64,000 nt of DNA from Copromyces sp. CBS 386.78 (GCA_030685235.1 MU839085.1:310001-374000), one strand, 5' to 3'; positions 13,580-25,363 are shown, counted from the stretch's first letter. Numbers and translations are program-made. The notes: generated by a model not told the origin, from the sequence alone.

Positions 13580-13732
13580 ATGGTACCCCTGCCCCTGCCC
13601 ATCCACACCGACTGGGCCTCGCATCTCGACACGCACCAACAATGTCCTCTCTTTGCCTCTCAAAAGACCCTCCTCCGCCCTCTCTTCCTACCTACCTCTA
13701 TCAACCAGCAGCAACACCACCACCACAAGTAG
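13580..13732 (+). CDS. Short ORF (50 codons) behind a leader-like sequence; doubtful
   Basis: A TATTTAAAAG box near 13428 is followed by about 130 bases of C/A-rich sequence that looks like a Neurospora 5' leader. Then comes ATG at 13580 (MVPLPLPIHTDWASHLDTHQ...), ending in a His run and TAG. No family recognised. It may be the 5' stump of a gene interrupted by the repeat material just downstream, an uORF, or nothing. Confidence 0.2.
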   Translation: MVPLPLPIHTDWASHLDTHQQCPLFASQKTLLRPLFLPTSINQQQHHHHK

Positions 13733-14050
13733 CTCCTCCGCTTCTACTATCTCTTACTCCCCTTCGCGCTCCGTCCGTTCGGTTCGTCCGCTCCCAGTCC
13801 CAGCACTATCGGGTATGGTACGCCTTATACCTCCACTTCTACTTTTCTTTTCAGTTTTTACTCGGCCTAGCGGTGTTTTCGGAGGTGGCTATATACCCGC
13901 TACTAATAGTAGTTCGGGTTATACACCGTACTTTGCTTAGTCCTTACTTTCCTACCTCTACCTCTTTTATTTCCGGGAGCAGTTCATGTCATTAATGGGA
14001 ATCCGGTCCTTCAAAAAACAGTTTTTTTACGATAACCGTGACCGTACGGT

Positions 14051-14117
14051 GATATCCGTTCAGCTCAGAGTAACGGTTCTTTGGAAAATAACCGTACACT
14101 TTAGAATAACCGTTCTA
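14051..14117. repeat. Left arm of an imperfect inverted repeat (MITE-like)
   Basis: Contains GTTCAGCTCAGAGTAACGGT and matches the reverse complement of 14808-14874 along about 65 bases with scattered mismatches. It carries repeated AACCGT/ACGGTT cores. Confidence 0.6.
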
Positions 14118-14393
14118 AGCGAATCCCTGGGCTCTAATTGGCTGGAGGAAAATTGGGGCGCCATGTGCGATGGGCGGGAGGCCGGGAGCTAAAAGAGTTG
14201 AAGAAACTCCCCTTTTGGGAAGGGGCGATGAAAGAAAGATAGTTGGAAGGTATAATGAGAGAAAGAGAAAGAAGGAGAGGAAGAAGGAGAGAAAGAAGGA
14301 GAGAGAAAAATGACGTCAACCAAGGTTAGAGACGGAGTTTAAAATGCTAAAGTCCTATCGACTCCCTAATTTTCCTAACTTTATCCTTTTTAT

Positions 14394-14447
14394 CAATAAT
14401 AACAATAATAACAATAACAACAACGATAATAACGACAACGACAACTA
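14394..14447. repeat. AAC/AAT trinucleotide microsatellite
   Basis: Imperfect (AAC/AAT)n run ending in GAC/AAC units. Confidence 0.8.
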
Positions 14448-14502
14448 TCATATTACAAGGTACGGTTGCATCCCTATTTTATTTCGTTAACTAATTTTTA
14501 TA

Positions 14503-14574
14503 GCGACGACGACGACGACGCTAACGATGACGATGACGATGACGATAGCGATGACGATGACGATGATAACGATA
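14503..14574. repeat. GAC/GAT trinucleotide microsatellite
   Basis: (GAC)n passing into (GATGAC)n. It would read as poly-Asp in one frame, but there is no supporting gene structure. Confidence 0.8.
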
Positions 14575-14807
14575 GTGGTGGTTTGATTTGGGTGGGTGAC
14601 GAAGATTGGGTGACGAAGACTTGGGAAGGCGACGGTTGTAAAAAGGAAGTAGTAACGGTTGTGAAAAGGAAGTGACGAGCTAGATATTGGGAGTACCGAG
14701 GGCTTGGTTACCTTACCTGTAGATGATTTCGTAGTATAAAAAAGAAAAAGGTAAGAGTACCTATTCCCAAACCAAACCAACCAATTAGAGGCTAGGGATT
14801 TGCTTGA

Positions 14808-14874
14808 AACGGTTTCTTTGAGTTGAACGGTTATTTTGAAAAGAACTGTTACTCTGAGTTGAACGGTTATTTTG
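14808..14874. repeat. Right arm of the same inverted repeat
   Basis: Contains TGAGTTGAACGGTTATTTTG twice (about 14818-14837 and 14855-14874). The reverse complement aligns to 14051-14117. The arms enclose about 690 bases of purine-rich and trinucleotide-repeat DNA with no transposase. Confidence 0.6.
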
Positions 14875-14995
14875 GAATGAGGTGTTTGCTTATATTCAAC
14901 GGTACTAGGCAGGTACGGTTACCTGTACCCCTAGATTAGCAGTAATGGTTCGTATGGAGGCTCAACCGGTGCGAACTCGTCCCTCTCGGCCATTT

Positions 14996-15076
14996 CCATC
15001 GCATTCTTACAAGTTACAGCAAACAAACAAACGAATAAACGGTCGGATATTATAAAAGCAAATCAAAGAAACGGGG
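14996..15076. repeat. Dispersed direct repeat, copy 1
   Basis: Starts CCATCGCATTCTTACAAGTT, passes through a CAAA microsatellite and ends in TCAAAGAAACGGGG. It is almost identical to 16306-16387. Confidence 0.8.
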
Positions 15077-15106
15077 GAAAAAAAAGGAAAAAAAAGAAAG
15101 GAAACC

Positions 15107-15133
15107 AAAAAAAAAAAAAAAAAAAAAAAAAAA
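15107..15133. repeat. Poly-A run (27 nt)
   Basis: Uninterrupted A run at the end of a purine-rich stretch, shortly after direct repeat copy 1. Confidence 0.9.
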
Positions 15134-16305
15134 GAAAAGAAAATTGAAATGAAACATGTACCTCACCCCCCCTCTCTCTCCCAGTCTTCAACTTCCATTC
15201 GCACCCCATTTCAAACGCAGTTTTAGCTCTTATATTATTAGCTCTTGGTTGGCCTTATCATTCCATGATCCATCCCGTAGAATCCATCCTGGAGTCCACC
15301 CATCCCCTAGAATCCAATCCAATCCAATCCAACCCAATCCAACTCCCGCTTCGCACTTCAACCGAGACAGCCCTTGTAGATAGGTACCTATATATCCCCC
15401 CACCTAGGTAATCAACGTTAACTCAGGTAACAGGTGGATTTCTCAGTGATGTGATGTGATGTTATCGAAGTCAGTCGTGGGATTTGTGGTTTGCTTGGAT
15501 GAGTCTTCGAGACTGGGGTGAGGGATTGTAGGTAGACTTGAGTGCTTGAATGCTATGGAGACATAAACAATCGACGACGAGGACGAGGGGCGTTTATATA
15601 CCCTCTACCTCTACCTCTACCTCTACTTCCAGTCTCGAGATCACGACGTCCCCTCAACTGTAACCAACCACTCACTTATCGCTCACCTACCTACATACCT
15701 TATACATACCATACATACCATGCACACCCTAGACTCTAGTTGTCCTCTCACATGCAACTTCCCAAAAGCGGCCAACTCCGATACTTACCTTATATGTATC
15801 CGTCTTTCCAAGCGGCTGGGGTTCCGAGTATACACCTGTTGTGTTTTAGGTACCCTAGGTAAGGTACCTACCTAGAGGTATACACGGACATGCATTCACT
15901 TCGCCACGAGTCATGAGTCACGACGTTTTCTGGGTCGGAAAGATTTATTACGTATCTCTACCTCGGTACCTATCTTGGGTTGCACCCTCTCCACTATCTA
16001 CCTGTCTGACTACCCAAGGTACCCAAGGTAGGCTGAAAGGTTGTACAACATGGACTGGACGACATGAAGAGAGGCTGTCCGCTGTGCCAAAGGCATTCTC
16101 GGAATTACCTTACTTATTACACACAGCAGAACTTGTGCGACTTGTATTTCACAAGCCGACATGGGACACGGAGCATAAAATGTGCTGGGAGAGTGGGTGT
16201 GGAGGTATTCCGTCAACCTCGTCTCTAAGGTACTTACGTTACTACGTACACCTCTTAGCTTGATCTCCCAGCTCTCTCCACCTAGTCTTCGTCGTCTCGC
16301 TACCG

Positions 16306-16387
16306 CCATCGCATTCTTACAAGTTACAACAAACAAACAAACAAACAAACCGTCGGATATTATAAAAGCAAATCAAAGAAACGGGGA
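16306..16387. repeat. Dispersed direct repeat, copy 2
   Basis: Second copy of the ~81-bp sequence at 14996-15076, differing mainly in the CAAA tract (four clean units) and a C/G change just after it. Both copies run into A-rich tails. Confidence 0.8.
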
Positions 16388-16875
16388 AAAAAAAAGCCCA
16401 AACTGAAAAAAGCTGTATTGTGTTGGGTTCCCCAATTCGATAGTAGCCACCTAGACTAGCAAACTAAAAAAAGATGTAGTAACTGTGTGTAGGTATGTAA
16501 TTGTAGTGTAGTGGTGTCTTGATGCGCGTCGCGCAGCAGCAAGCAGAAAGTCTCGAAATGCACAAGAGTAGTGTAGTGTAGAGAGTAGAAGGGGAAGGCG
16601 AGATTGAAACCAGCTCCAGCCAAACCGCAAGCCAAGACAAGCAAAGCAAGCAAGCAAGCCAGTAGAATAGTCCGTACTCCTGTCTGTCTGTCTGTCCATT
16701 CGAATTCCCATTTCCTTTCTCTTTCTCTTTCTCTTTCTGCTGCCCATTCTGAACTTCCCCTTGGTTCCAAAATATTCATATCCATGCCATATCCATATCA
16801 TCGATATCCATGTTTCTTCCGCTCCTCTTCACTCCCAAAAAAATCCTCATTCGTTTCGTCACCTCCTCATAACCC

Positions 16876-19148
16876 TCAATAAGTCTCGCCCAAATCTACC
16901 ACCTTCCTCACTGTCGTGTTCCCTCCCACCGCTCCGTGTCCATGTCCATACCCGGCATTATGTCCATGTCCATGCCCTAGAGCCGCCGCATTACTCGGCC
17001 TCCTCAGTCTCAAACTGCCCGTAACACTTGACCTACTCGCGCTCGAGCTGCCACTTTGCCTCCTGTTCCCTCCACTTCCCGGTATCGGGATACCAGTATG
17101 ATGATGATGATCGGGACCATCGCGTGCACTTAGTGTCCCTGTCCTCCTCCTCGCTGGCATCGTCTTTGGCCTCAACTCCCGCTGCCCATCATCCGTCAGC
17201 TCGTCCTCCTCTGCTGTGCTGTAGCTGATGCTCGCTTGGCTATGAGCCGGCCCGTGGCCATATGTGCTCAAAATCCCGGAGCTTCGCGGCCATGACCCAA
17301 CGGGGGTTCGTGTTCCATGCCCAGGTAGACTCGTGCGGCTGATAGGTCGCGAGGCGGACGAGGGCATGTACCCTGATGCTGCTGTGGAGTGGGAATCGGC
17401 TCGGCTGATAGGTCGCGGGTAGCTCGTGGAACTAGCTCGGCTGCTGGGCCGCGAGACTTCCGAGTCAACGTTGGTGGCGGTCGCTATGCTTGTGCATGTT
17501 GTCGAGGCGGGGTGACGGATCGGTAGGGGCCCGAATGCTATGCGTGACACTCCTGACGTGCCAAGTCCCGACGTGCTAAGTCGGGGAATGTGCTTGCTGA
17601 GGTTTGAAGTGCTACTGCGAAAATCAGGGTTGCTGTGGGTGTTGGAAATGTCGGAAGCGTTATCGTCATCTAGCAGGTTGGGCGTAGAGGCCCCAGCCCC
17701 CCGTTGCTTCTTCCCACGCATAGTGGCGGCAATGCCTCCAAAGCCTCCGCTGAAGCGCGGCGACTGCGTAGGTGGTGTCTGCGCTGGACCAGCCGGAAGT
17801 TTGGAGCGAGCAGATTGAACACGAGCCTCAAGTTTCTGCATCTGCGCGGTAAGGGTTCGGATATGGGTGAGGGAGTTGGACGGAGGAACCCTGTGCACAG
17901 GCGCCCGTGGCCTCTCAGCGGCTCTAGCGGCAGAGGGCCTCGACGAGGGCGTGCGCACCATAGGGTAGCTGTTGTTGTTGAAGCGGCCATTGGAAGGACG
18001 GTTCGTTTGCGAGGAAGTAGACGAGCTGAGCAGCTTCGGCTTCGGCGTGATATTGTTCTCGCTGATGGACCGGTTCGCCTTGTGGGTTGCCTGTGCTGAC
18101 GACTTGGAGATGGAGGTCTTGGGTGTCCTGCACCCGCCTGGCCTAGAAGCCGTCTGCTTGACGGGGGTGCTCCTAGATTCCCTAAGCCCCTTGCCGAGCG
18201 AGGCATCCGACATGGGCGGCGATGGTGGATCTTGCAGTTCGGACAAGGTGTGGATCGTGGACAGGGACTTGGTATCGGGTGGAGTGCTGACCAAAGGCGA
18301 GCTGGCGGCGGACAGCGGTGAAGCGGGCGCGGGGGCGATGGTAGTGGTGATCTGGGTGAGATGGCCACGGGCTTGGTGCTTCCTAAGCTTGGACTGCAGG
18401 ATCTCGGCCTCAATCTTGAGGTCGGACAATTCTTCGCGCAATCGCTGGGCCTCGACGCGTAGCCGTTCTCTTTCCTGCTCTCCGATCTTGATCTCCTCCT
18501 CCATCATGACGGCGCGCTCGATGGCGACATTGTACTTGGATTCGAGGTCCTCAAGCGAGGAGGACGTGTTTCGGGCTTGGCGCTCAAAGTCATCGTTGGC
18601 CACTTCGATGTCGCGTAGCTTCAGCTGGAGTGTTCTGTTGGTCTCGCGCAGAGCCGTGATTTCCTTCTCAAGCGCACTTTGCGCAGCATTTGCCTCTGAT
18701 TTTGATTCTTTGTATTTTCTCTGCAGCCGAAGAAACGGGTCAGCAGATGTTGACGTTAGCGTAGAACTGGAAAGGTCAGATGGGTGGTGGGAGCATTTGG
18801 CGGGTGTGGCGCTAATTGAAATGAATGGTGTGTTGGGGGGGTCGCATCCATCCCAGTCCAGTCACAGGATCATCATCATCATCATCATCATCATTGGAGC
18901 CTAACGAGGGCCAAACATACCTTCCACTCCTCTACCTCGTAGGATAATCCCTCGGCCTTTTGCTGTAGGGCGCGCTCTCTCTTATCGGCGGCGTCCAGGT
19001 CCTTTTCCAGCTCGGCCTCGAGTTCCTTGGACGACTCCTGGAATTCCCTGAGTTCCTGCTCCAGCTGTTGGTACTGTCGCTTGTACCAGTCCAATGTCTC
19101 CTGAGTTGTGGCATTTTGGGGAGGTGATCCCGGGACGTCGGCCGCCAT
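16876..19148 (-). CDS. ro-11: NUDE/NDE1 nuclear distribution protein (RO-11)
   Basis: Two exons, 19148-18921 and 18720-16876, with a 200-nt intron (GTATGT...CTGCAG, phase 0), give 690 residues. The ATG at 19148 starts MAADVPGS; the frame upstream has no earlier ATG. Residues about 15-195 form an almost continuous coiled coil ([20 protein letters not shown], later [20 protein letters not shown]), the hallmark of NUDE/NDEL1. The remaining ~490 residues are Ser/Pro/Arg-rich and disordered. Family knowledge: NUDE binds LIS1 and dynein and promotes dynein-driven nuclear movement; in Neurospora the homologue is ro-11, named for its ropy hyphae. The intron contains a CAT trinucleotide tract. Identity is firm; the symbol rests on the single NUDE homologue known in Neurospora. 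Confidence 0.88.
18871..18894. repeat. CAT microsatellite inside the ro-11 intron
   Basis: About eight ATC/CAT units within the 200-nt intron. Confidence 0.85.
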
Positions 19149-22100
19149 TTCGCGCAAGTTCTATCGTCGTTCGATCTGGTATGGTGGTCTGCGGGCTTTC
19201 ATGTGATGATTCTGGTGTTGATTTGGTTGTTGTAGTTATTTGGAAAACAAAGGAAAAAAAAGCCTTGGTCGGTCGTCGCTGTCGTGAAGAAAAAATCGAG
19301 ATGCGATATGCGGGATGCGAAAAAGGTTGAATGCAAGGAAATGCAGGCGTGCGTGCGTGACGTAGAAATGAGGGTATATCGTAGAGTTGAAGGCGAGTTG
19401 CGAGCGTGAAAAATGGAATGGAAAATAAGGCCGTAAAAGACTGATTTGATGGATGGTGTTTGTCGTCGTTTCCTTCGCGCGTCGTCTTTCTTTGGAAAAA
19501 GGTTTGGACAGCGTTAGATTGCGGTGTTCTCGGTAGAAGCAGTTTGGGTCATGGCGATGGAGGATGAGGGTGACGCATTACCCGACAGCAGGAGAAGCCT
19601 CGAACCACGCAGGGAAACCTAAAAAGAGGCCTTGTCGCCGACGTCGTCGAAGAGCACAGCGAACCGAAGCGAGGCGAGCTGGGAGGGACAGAGGCCGGGA
19701 ATGGACCTGCGCGACCGGGCGAGGTGAGATCGGGGGGAAAAGGCGACGGGGCCTCTTCCTGTTATGTGTGGTTTTGGTTGATTGATTGTTGGTTGGGTTG
19801 GCGTCGCAAGCTGAAAACGCAGTACTTGCTTGTCTGGGCGGCTGGCTGGTTTTGTTGCTTCTTTTGGCTGCAGTTCCGTTGGGGTTGGCTGCCAGCCGGG
19901 TGTATAGGGTGACAGTGTCCAAAGGCAGGCTGCGACAGTCGCAAAGTCGGAACCTACCTAGATTGCACGACGCCTTCGGTCTGGTCGAGGTGTCGTGATG
20001 GTCGTCGTCGTCGCGGCAATGCGTCTTGTTGATCAAGTTTGTTGTTGTTGTTTGCAGGACAAGAGGAACCAGAGAAGGGAATGTCTGTCGGGCGGTGTCG
20101 GTGGGTTGGAACAGGTCGAGGCCCGCTGGGGGAGACGGCTGGGCTTCTTCGGATTTGTTAGTGCAAGTATGTATTCCCGGGTGTTAACGCTAACACAATT
20201 GAACACACCAGTCTCTGCCGGCCAACCGTCGCATGCACACACTACCAGCGTGGATAGGTATGGATGGCCATGAGTGGAGTCAGCGGGTTCATGGGCACCA
20301 TGGCACCCGTGCGCACCTCGTCAATCCTGCAGGCGGGTGGTGCAGCATCAAGTGCAGCATGGTTCTTTCCAGTTGACTGCCTCCCGCATTGGCAAGTTGA
20401 AACATTCAGTAATGGAAAGACGTGGAAAGAAGGGACATTGGTCAATGTAGTTCAGTTCATGCATCTCCTTTCATTCCATCTTTTAGGTCAATCAATCACA
20501 TTTGAATCACATTCGATATTTCACCCTCCATCTCTCTCCATATCTCCAGAGTGCTAGTGGTAACAAAGTAAGCTAACCAAGTGGGTCACCGCCACTACGG
20601 TCTATGTATGGGTGCCTGTCCCGTTTCCTGTGAAAAGGCAAGTCCCCTTCTTTTTTCTCTCGCTCGTTTGTTTATCCAAGAGACTGGACTCCCGTCAGAT
20701 GCCCACCAAGGGGGTTTCTATCAAACTCGCCATGTTGTTTCTGGGATGATGAGCTGAGAACTGGATCCCGTCCACGTTTGAGATGAACACATCATCATCT
20801 TCATCATCATCATCATCATCAGCCTTACGTAGGTATTGTTTTAGACTTGCCATGTTTAAATGCAAAGCAACCACCCGCATGCCGCCACGACTCGCTGGGA
20901 AAGATAAACGTTAACGTAGCCCCTTTTTCTCTGGGGTCCAGGTCCTCCCGAAACCGCTAAACAGAGTCCTCCAGGTCCATCAGCTTTTCCCTATTTCATC
21001 CACTCTAGAATGTCCCTCAGGCCCTACTCTAGGTTCAGCTGTTTACCGCCTCCTTGACGGCGGTGTCGCCTTCACAACGGAACCAACCCCACGCGACCGA
21101 CCGGAATGGATTGATCTTCTTCATCTTCTTCTTCTTCTTCTTCTCCCGACTTGTTCATTCACGTTTCTATTTATTTCTCACCAAAGACAATATCCCCTCG
21201 TTCTCATGAATACCTAAGGTAATCACGAATTCACCATGCACGACCGGGAGAGCACCATCAGATCCCCCCTTGGCTCCGTGCTCCCCCGGGCCCCGGCCCC
21301 CCCGGCCCCAGCATTCCCGCCCCGCCTTGCATCCATTCCCGCTTCAGCAGCTGCAGGTCCCCGCAATTCCACTCAACACAGCCGTCACCAGAAACCGACC
21401 CGGATAATCAAACCATGTTCAATTCCTGCCGCAACCACGACCAAAATGTTCACTTTAGTCTTGTAGGACCTTGACAAGACCGACAAGACCGCTCAAAACA
21501 CTACCTCTTTGCGATGCACTATGGAAAAAAGATATATTCACACGTGGGGGCCGTTGCCTGTGAAACTAACCTTGATGATACATACTCAACCCTAATCCTA
21601 ACCCTCTCGTCAAGATGCAACATACAGTCGGATTATCCCAAATCCACAGTTGGAATATCCTACTTCCCAAAAAAGGGCTGTTTTGGTATGTATGTAAATC
21701 TTTGGCGACACAACCTTATATAAAAGCCATTACGTCACAAGGGGGCATCCGTTGTCAAAGTACCTTAATTGCCAGTCAAGCAAAGCACATCATGAATGAC
21801 TTGTTTCTAAAACTTTTAACTTTTGGACATCTCCCTTGTTTATGTCACGGTAATCGATCGCGTAGTGTGGGTAAAATTCGTTTGCGCGACAATTATCAAT
21901 CGATCGATTGTGTTTCCAGTTGGAGATTCACCACGACACAACTTGAAGACGTGGTTTTTGTATGTTTGATTGCCAATACATATATGCCTTGGCTTCCACT
22001 TCGGCTTTATTCTTTGTATACACTAGGTGCACTGCGCATGTGGAGGTATCATTGTTGGGCCGCAACTCAGGGCACATCATCATCATGAACGTGAGTGAAC

Positions 22101-22303
22101 GGGACGGGTCGTCTTGGTGAGATCAAAGACGACAACAACAATGGAGAATTTTCAAGCCGTGCAACGCCGCAGTGACATAATGGCTCTACAGTAGGTACCG
22201 TACTCTAGTTGCGCTCCCGACGGACTGATAGAACGAACACCAACAAGTCCAAACTCGATGCTTTCTATCTATCAACAGTCCAAAAGTCATCTTTCATCCC
22301 ACT
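19149..22303. other. Intergenic region
   Basis: Upstream flank of ro-11, then anonymous DNA. Open frames here lack coding character. It holds a CAT tract (20787-20822), CTT tracts (21117-21147) and a somewhat AT-richer stretch at about 21480-22080. I see no RNA gene or transposon. Confidence 0.55.
20787..20822. repeat. CAT trinucleotide microsatellite
   Basis: Run of ATC/CAT units with one CTT interruption. Confidence 0.85.
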
Positions 22304-23227
22304 TCACTCCCTCTCCCCACCACCACCACAGGCAAAAACCCCATACCTATCCATCCTCGCAAACTCCATACCCTCCGCAAAATGAAACAGCTTCGCCGAA
22401 ACAACATGTCTCTCCATCCGACTATACTCCACCAGCCTCCGATACAAGTCCTTCACCGGCACCACCACCCTAGTGATATGCTCCCCATCCTCCAGCCTCT
22501 GCTCAGGCAGCTTTATCTCCCCCCCCTCCCCCTCCCCCTCCCCCTCCCCATCTTCTTGTGTCAAATTAACCTCCACAGTCGCCATAACCATATTCGCACT
22601 ACTCATCCCCGGATCCGCCGCCTGCACAGGACTAACCCTCTTAACAACACACTCATACCCCGTCTCCTCCTTGAACTCCCGCACAGCCGCCTGCTCGGGC
22701 GTCTCCCCCTTGTCGATTAAGCCCGCGGGCCACTCGATCGTGTAGGCGTCCAGCGGGGGGCGGTATTGGATTACCAGCAGAGTGGAGGGCGGGCGCGAGG
22801 GGTGCAGGAGGATGTTGCACATTGCTACTGCGTCGATACCACCGCCCGTCGCGCCCGCGGCGCCTGAGGGGGAAGAAGGGAAAGAAGTGGGAGCAAAGCG
22901 CGTCTTGCGCGCGGCGACTTCCCAGAGGCGGGACTTGCCTGTTTGGTCGACGTACGAGATTTGTTGGAGGGTGAGCCATTTGGAGGATTGAGGGGTGAGC
23001 TCGGTGATGGAGGTTATGGTTGGTTCTTGGGTTTTGGGGACCGTCATTTTGAGAAAGGTGCGTTTTTTTGCGTTGGGGGTGATGAGCTTGGTGGTTGTTG
23101 TGGCGGTGGTGAACAAGTTTTTGGTGTTGGAAGCAGCAGCAAGAGCGCGAGTGCGTGATGCGGATGCGGATGCGGATGCAAGTGAGCTGCGTGCGGGGTA
23201 TCGGTATCGGGTGAGGATATTCCGCAT
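22304..23227 (-). CDS. Nudix hydrolase, ADP-ribose pyrophosphatase type (YSA1/NUDT5-like)
   Basis: Single exon of 307 residues. The Nudix box GX5EX7REUXEEXGU is complete at residues 169-191: G169, E175, R183-E184, E187-E188, G190. It is preceded by the WPAGLID segment usual for ADP-sugar pyrophosphatases. Family knowledge: these enzymes cleave ADP-ribose to AMP and ribose-5-phosphate with Mg2+ held by the box glutamates. The first 60 residues are Arg/Ser/Ala-rich with no acids and look like a mitochondrial presequence. An internal Met at residue 61 (MTVPKTQEP, genomic 23047) could give a cytosolic form, so two start sites are possible. An acidic Gly/Glu repeat (GEGEGEGG) interrupts the region after the box. 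The enzyme class is clear; the exact substrate is inferred. Confidence 0.88.
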   Translation of the reverse strand: MRNILTRYRYPARSSLASASASASRTRALAAASNTKNLFTTATTTTKLITPNAKKRTFLKMTVPKTQEPTITSITELTPQSSKWLTLQQISYVDQTGKSRLWEVAARKTRFAPTSFPSSPSGAAGATGGGIDAVAMCNILLHPSRPPSTLLVIQYRPPLDAYTIEWPAGLIDKGETPEQAAVREFKEETGYECVVKRVSPVQAADPGMSSANMVMATVEVNLTQEDGEGEGEGEGGEIKLPEQRLEDGEHITRVVVPVKDLYRRLVEYSRMERHVVSAKLFHFAEGMEFARMDRYGVFACGGGGERE

Positions 23228-25363
23228 TGGCTTCTTCGGTCAAGTGACTTATATGGGTTTTTTGGGATGTTGGATGATTGCGTTGGGAATAGAGGCAATG
23301 GGGAAAATGAGCGCGGAACACCTCAGCGACGACGGCGAGGGAGGGAGAAGCGCGGGGCAGAAGAGGGTCTTGGCTGATGACGCACAGGACCACTGTTGGG
23401 TTGTGTGTGGGATCTGCATATGGCGAGGGTTAGGGTTCTCGGTGATGCTTGATGGTGCAGTTGATGGCGCAATGTGAACAGAACTAAGTGACGGGGGAAG
23501 AATCACCGACATGATCATGTCATGTCGGACATATTGGATGCCAGGAACGATGGAAGGTTCATGTTGGTTATTTTCAACCACTTTTCTCAGCCCATCACTG
23601 CTGCAAACTCTCTGGCGGCCAAACATGGACAAGTGTCGGGGCAGTGTTACTGTTGACCTTCGGATTGCTCACAATGCCGGCGAGGAATTGATGCCAAATG
23701 AGTGTGTTCAGGTTTATTAAAATCATTTGATCGAGGTTGAATGGCCATAGTTCTATTACCCAGAATTCCCCTACTGTTCATAGGCACAGTTTGTAATGGA
23801 ACATTGATGAGTGTCACTGCCGTGTTGACTCCCATCTTGGACGCCACGCCCCCGTTCCTACCTATTGTACTCTTCTTCTACAACATTCCCAAAAAGTCGA
23901 GAGCCATGCATAGTATTGCTACCATTATCATCCCAAGTTGTCTTGTCGGTCTCTTTTCCAAATTTCGAAGAATGGCCGACCTTTTGTGGATCAGCTACAT
24001 CGGACGAGCCATCCATTATCAAGTGAAGGGACATCAATATTCACCAATATCTTTCAACACCTTTTCTTTAGCGTATTTGCGACTACAAACAACATCTCTA
24101 TTCAACCGTTCCAGTCACCCATCATGATCCGTCGTCAGTTGAATCACCAATAACCATCCCTCGTCGCCTTAAAACCCTTGGACTCTTCAACACTCGTGAC
24201 GCCCTCAGCCGCAACTCGCCGTACCATCAAAACCCTTACAGACAAAGCTACGACACAATGTGCCAACTCAACTACGTCCTCTCCCCCTGGAGTTCCAACC
24301 ACAGAATAATGGGAAGCCGCGCATGTTGCCATGCCGTGTCCATCACCTGGTGCGCCGCCCAATTCCCCGACGCCCAAGGAACCGACCAAGCGCAAACCAA
24401 ATTCGACCGAGACTCAACGCACGAGTACATCAGGAGCCACATGCAACTAGCCCACCAATGTCGGTACTACGACAACGTCGAGGTCGAGCGGACAAGGGAC
24501 TGGTATTATCATGGTTCGGTGGTGCCATTCGCGGTCCAAGATCTACCACCAGCGAGACTGAGATGGACCACGAGTGCGAGCTATGTGTAGGAACGCTTGG
24601 CGGCTGCGGCTAGGGAAAGGGGGACGAGGGAGAGTACCGATAATAATGGTGGACGTGGAGCCGGGAATGAGCGTGAGGGATGAGTCCCAATGGAAGGGAA
24701 AGAGGTTATCACAGGGAAGGAGCAGCTGAGTTGGGCTTTGGAAAGGGGCTTCCGCTGAGCTGGTAGCAGGTTGTATAAAGCTGAGGTGACTGCACCCACT
24801 CGTAAAGTTGGTCATGCACAACGCTTGCATAACCGGACATTATTTTGCTAGATACCATCAATTCCTCTACACCACCACCATCAAGACACCCGACCCAGAT
24901 AGCAGAAGCCTGGCAACGACAAAAGTCCCTTCGGGCCTGCGCCTCTACGGGTCAGTCCAGCATGTATGTGCCTTGTGTTTTTCCGGTATTGTTCACTCTG
25001 CTACGGCCTGGATAACAACAAGATGCTGTACATTATCTGGTGTGAGCACATGAGTGACGAGTTAAAATCCAGCCCATTGACTTCAAGTCTAGACTTACTT
25101 CCTGCACCCAAAACGTGTACATGCACAGCACACATGCGTCTGCCTCGTCAGACAGAAGCCGGATTCCTGTTCATCTGCACATGTAACGCTCGTCGCTAGA
25201 GCTGTTTCGGCTTTCTTCAACCCGACCACCCATTTAATTCTCAGTTTCTCGTTACCGCTTTCTCTTCACCTGGCTTAAACGATTTACCACGTTACCTTGC
25301 TCAGAAACTCAATCGAGTACCCGCCAGACCTTGGAAACCGCTTTTTTCCCACTCACACACAAT
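23228..25363. other. Intergenic region
   Basis: Shared upstream space between the minus-strand Nudix gene and the plus-strand gene at 25364. Apart from the small ORF at 24258-24590 I see nothing coding. The last ~150 bases before 25364 are a C/T-rich leader. Confidence 0.5.
24258..24590 (+). CDS. Possible small Cys/His-containing protein, 110 residues
   Basis: ATG at 24258 follows a leader-like C/A-rich stretch (about 24150-24257). The product begins MCQLNYVLSPWSS and contains CCHAVSITWC, then HMQLAHQCRYYDNVEVERTR. Scattered Cys/His after an MC start recalls small uncharacterised fungal proteins, but I cannot name a family. Two other frames are also open over much of the stretch, which lowers confidence. 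Confidence 0.3.
   Translation: MCQLNYVLSPWSSNHRIMGSRACCHAVSITWCAAQFPDAQGTDQAQTKFDRDSTHEYIRSHMQLAHQCRYYDNVEVERTRDWYYHGSVVPFAVQDLPPARLRWTTSASYV

Larger units (their letters stand above)
12467..16875. other. Intergenic, repeat- and simple-sequence-rich
   Basis: No convincing long gene. It holds the 3' flank of the NACHT gene, many CCTA/GGTACC palindromes (13160-13340, 15376-15412, 15846-15880, 15960-16030), AAC and GAC trinucleotide tracts, a 27-A run, an inverted repeat pair and a direct repeat pair listed separately. The last ~430 bases (16450-16875) lie just downstream of ro-11 and probably include its 3' UTR. Confidence 0.6.

Noticed and set aside
21514..22088. AT-richer 0.6-kb stretch suspected of being another RIP relic
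   Set aside because: CpA and TpG are frequent there, so RIP did not act, and I saw no termini or coding remnants.
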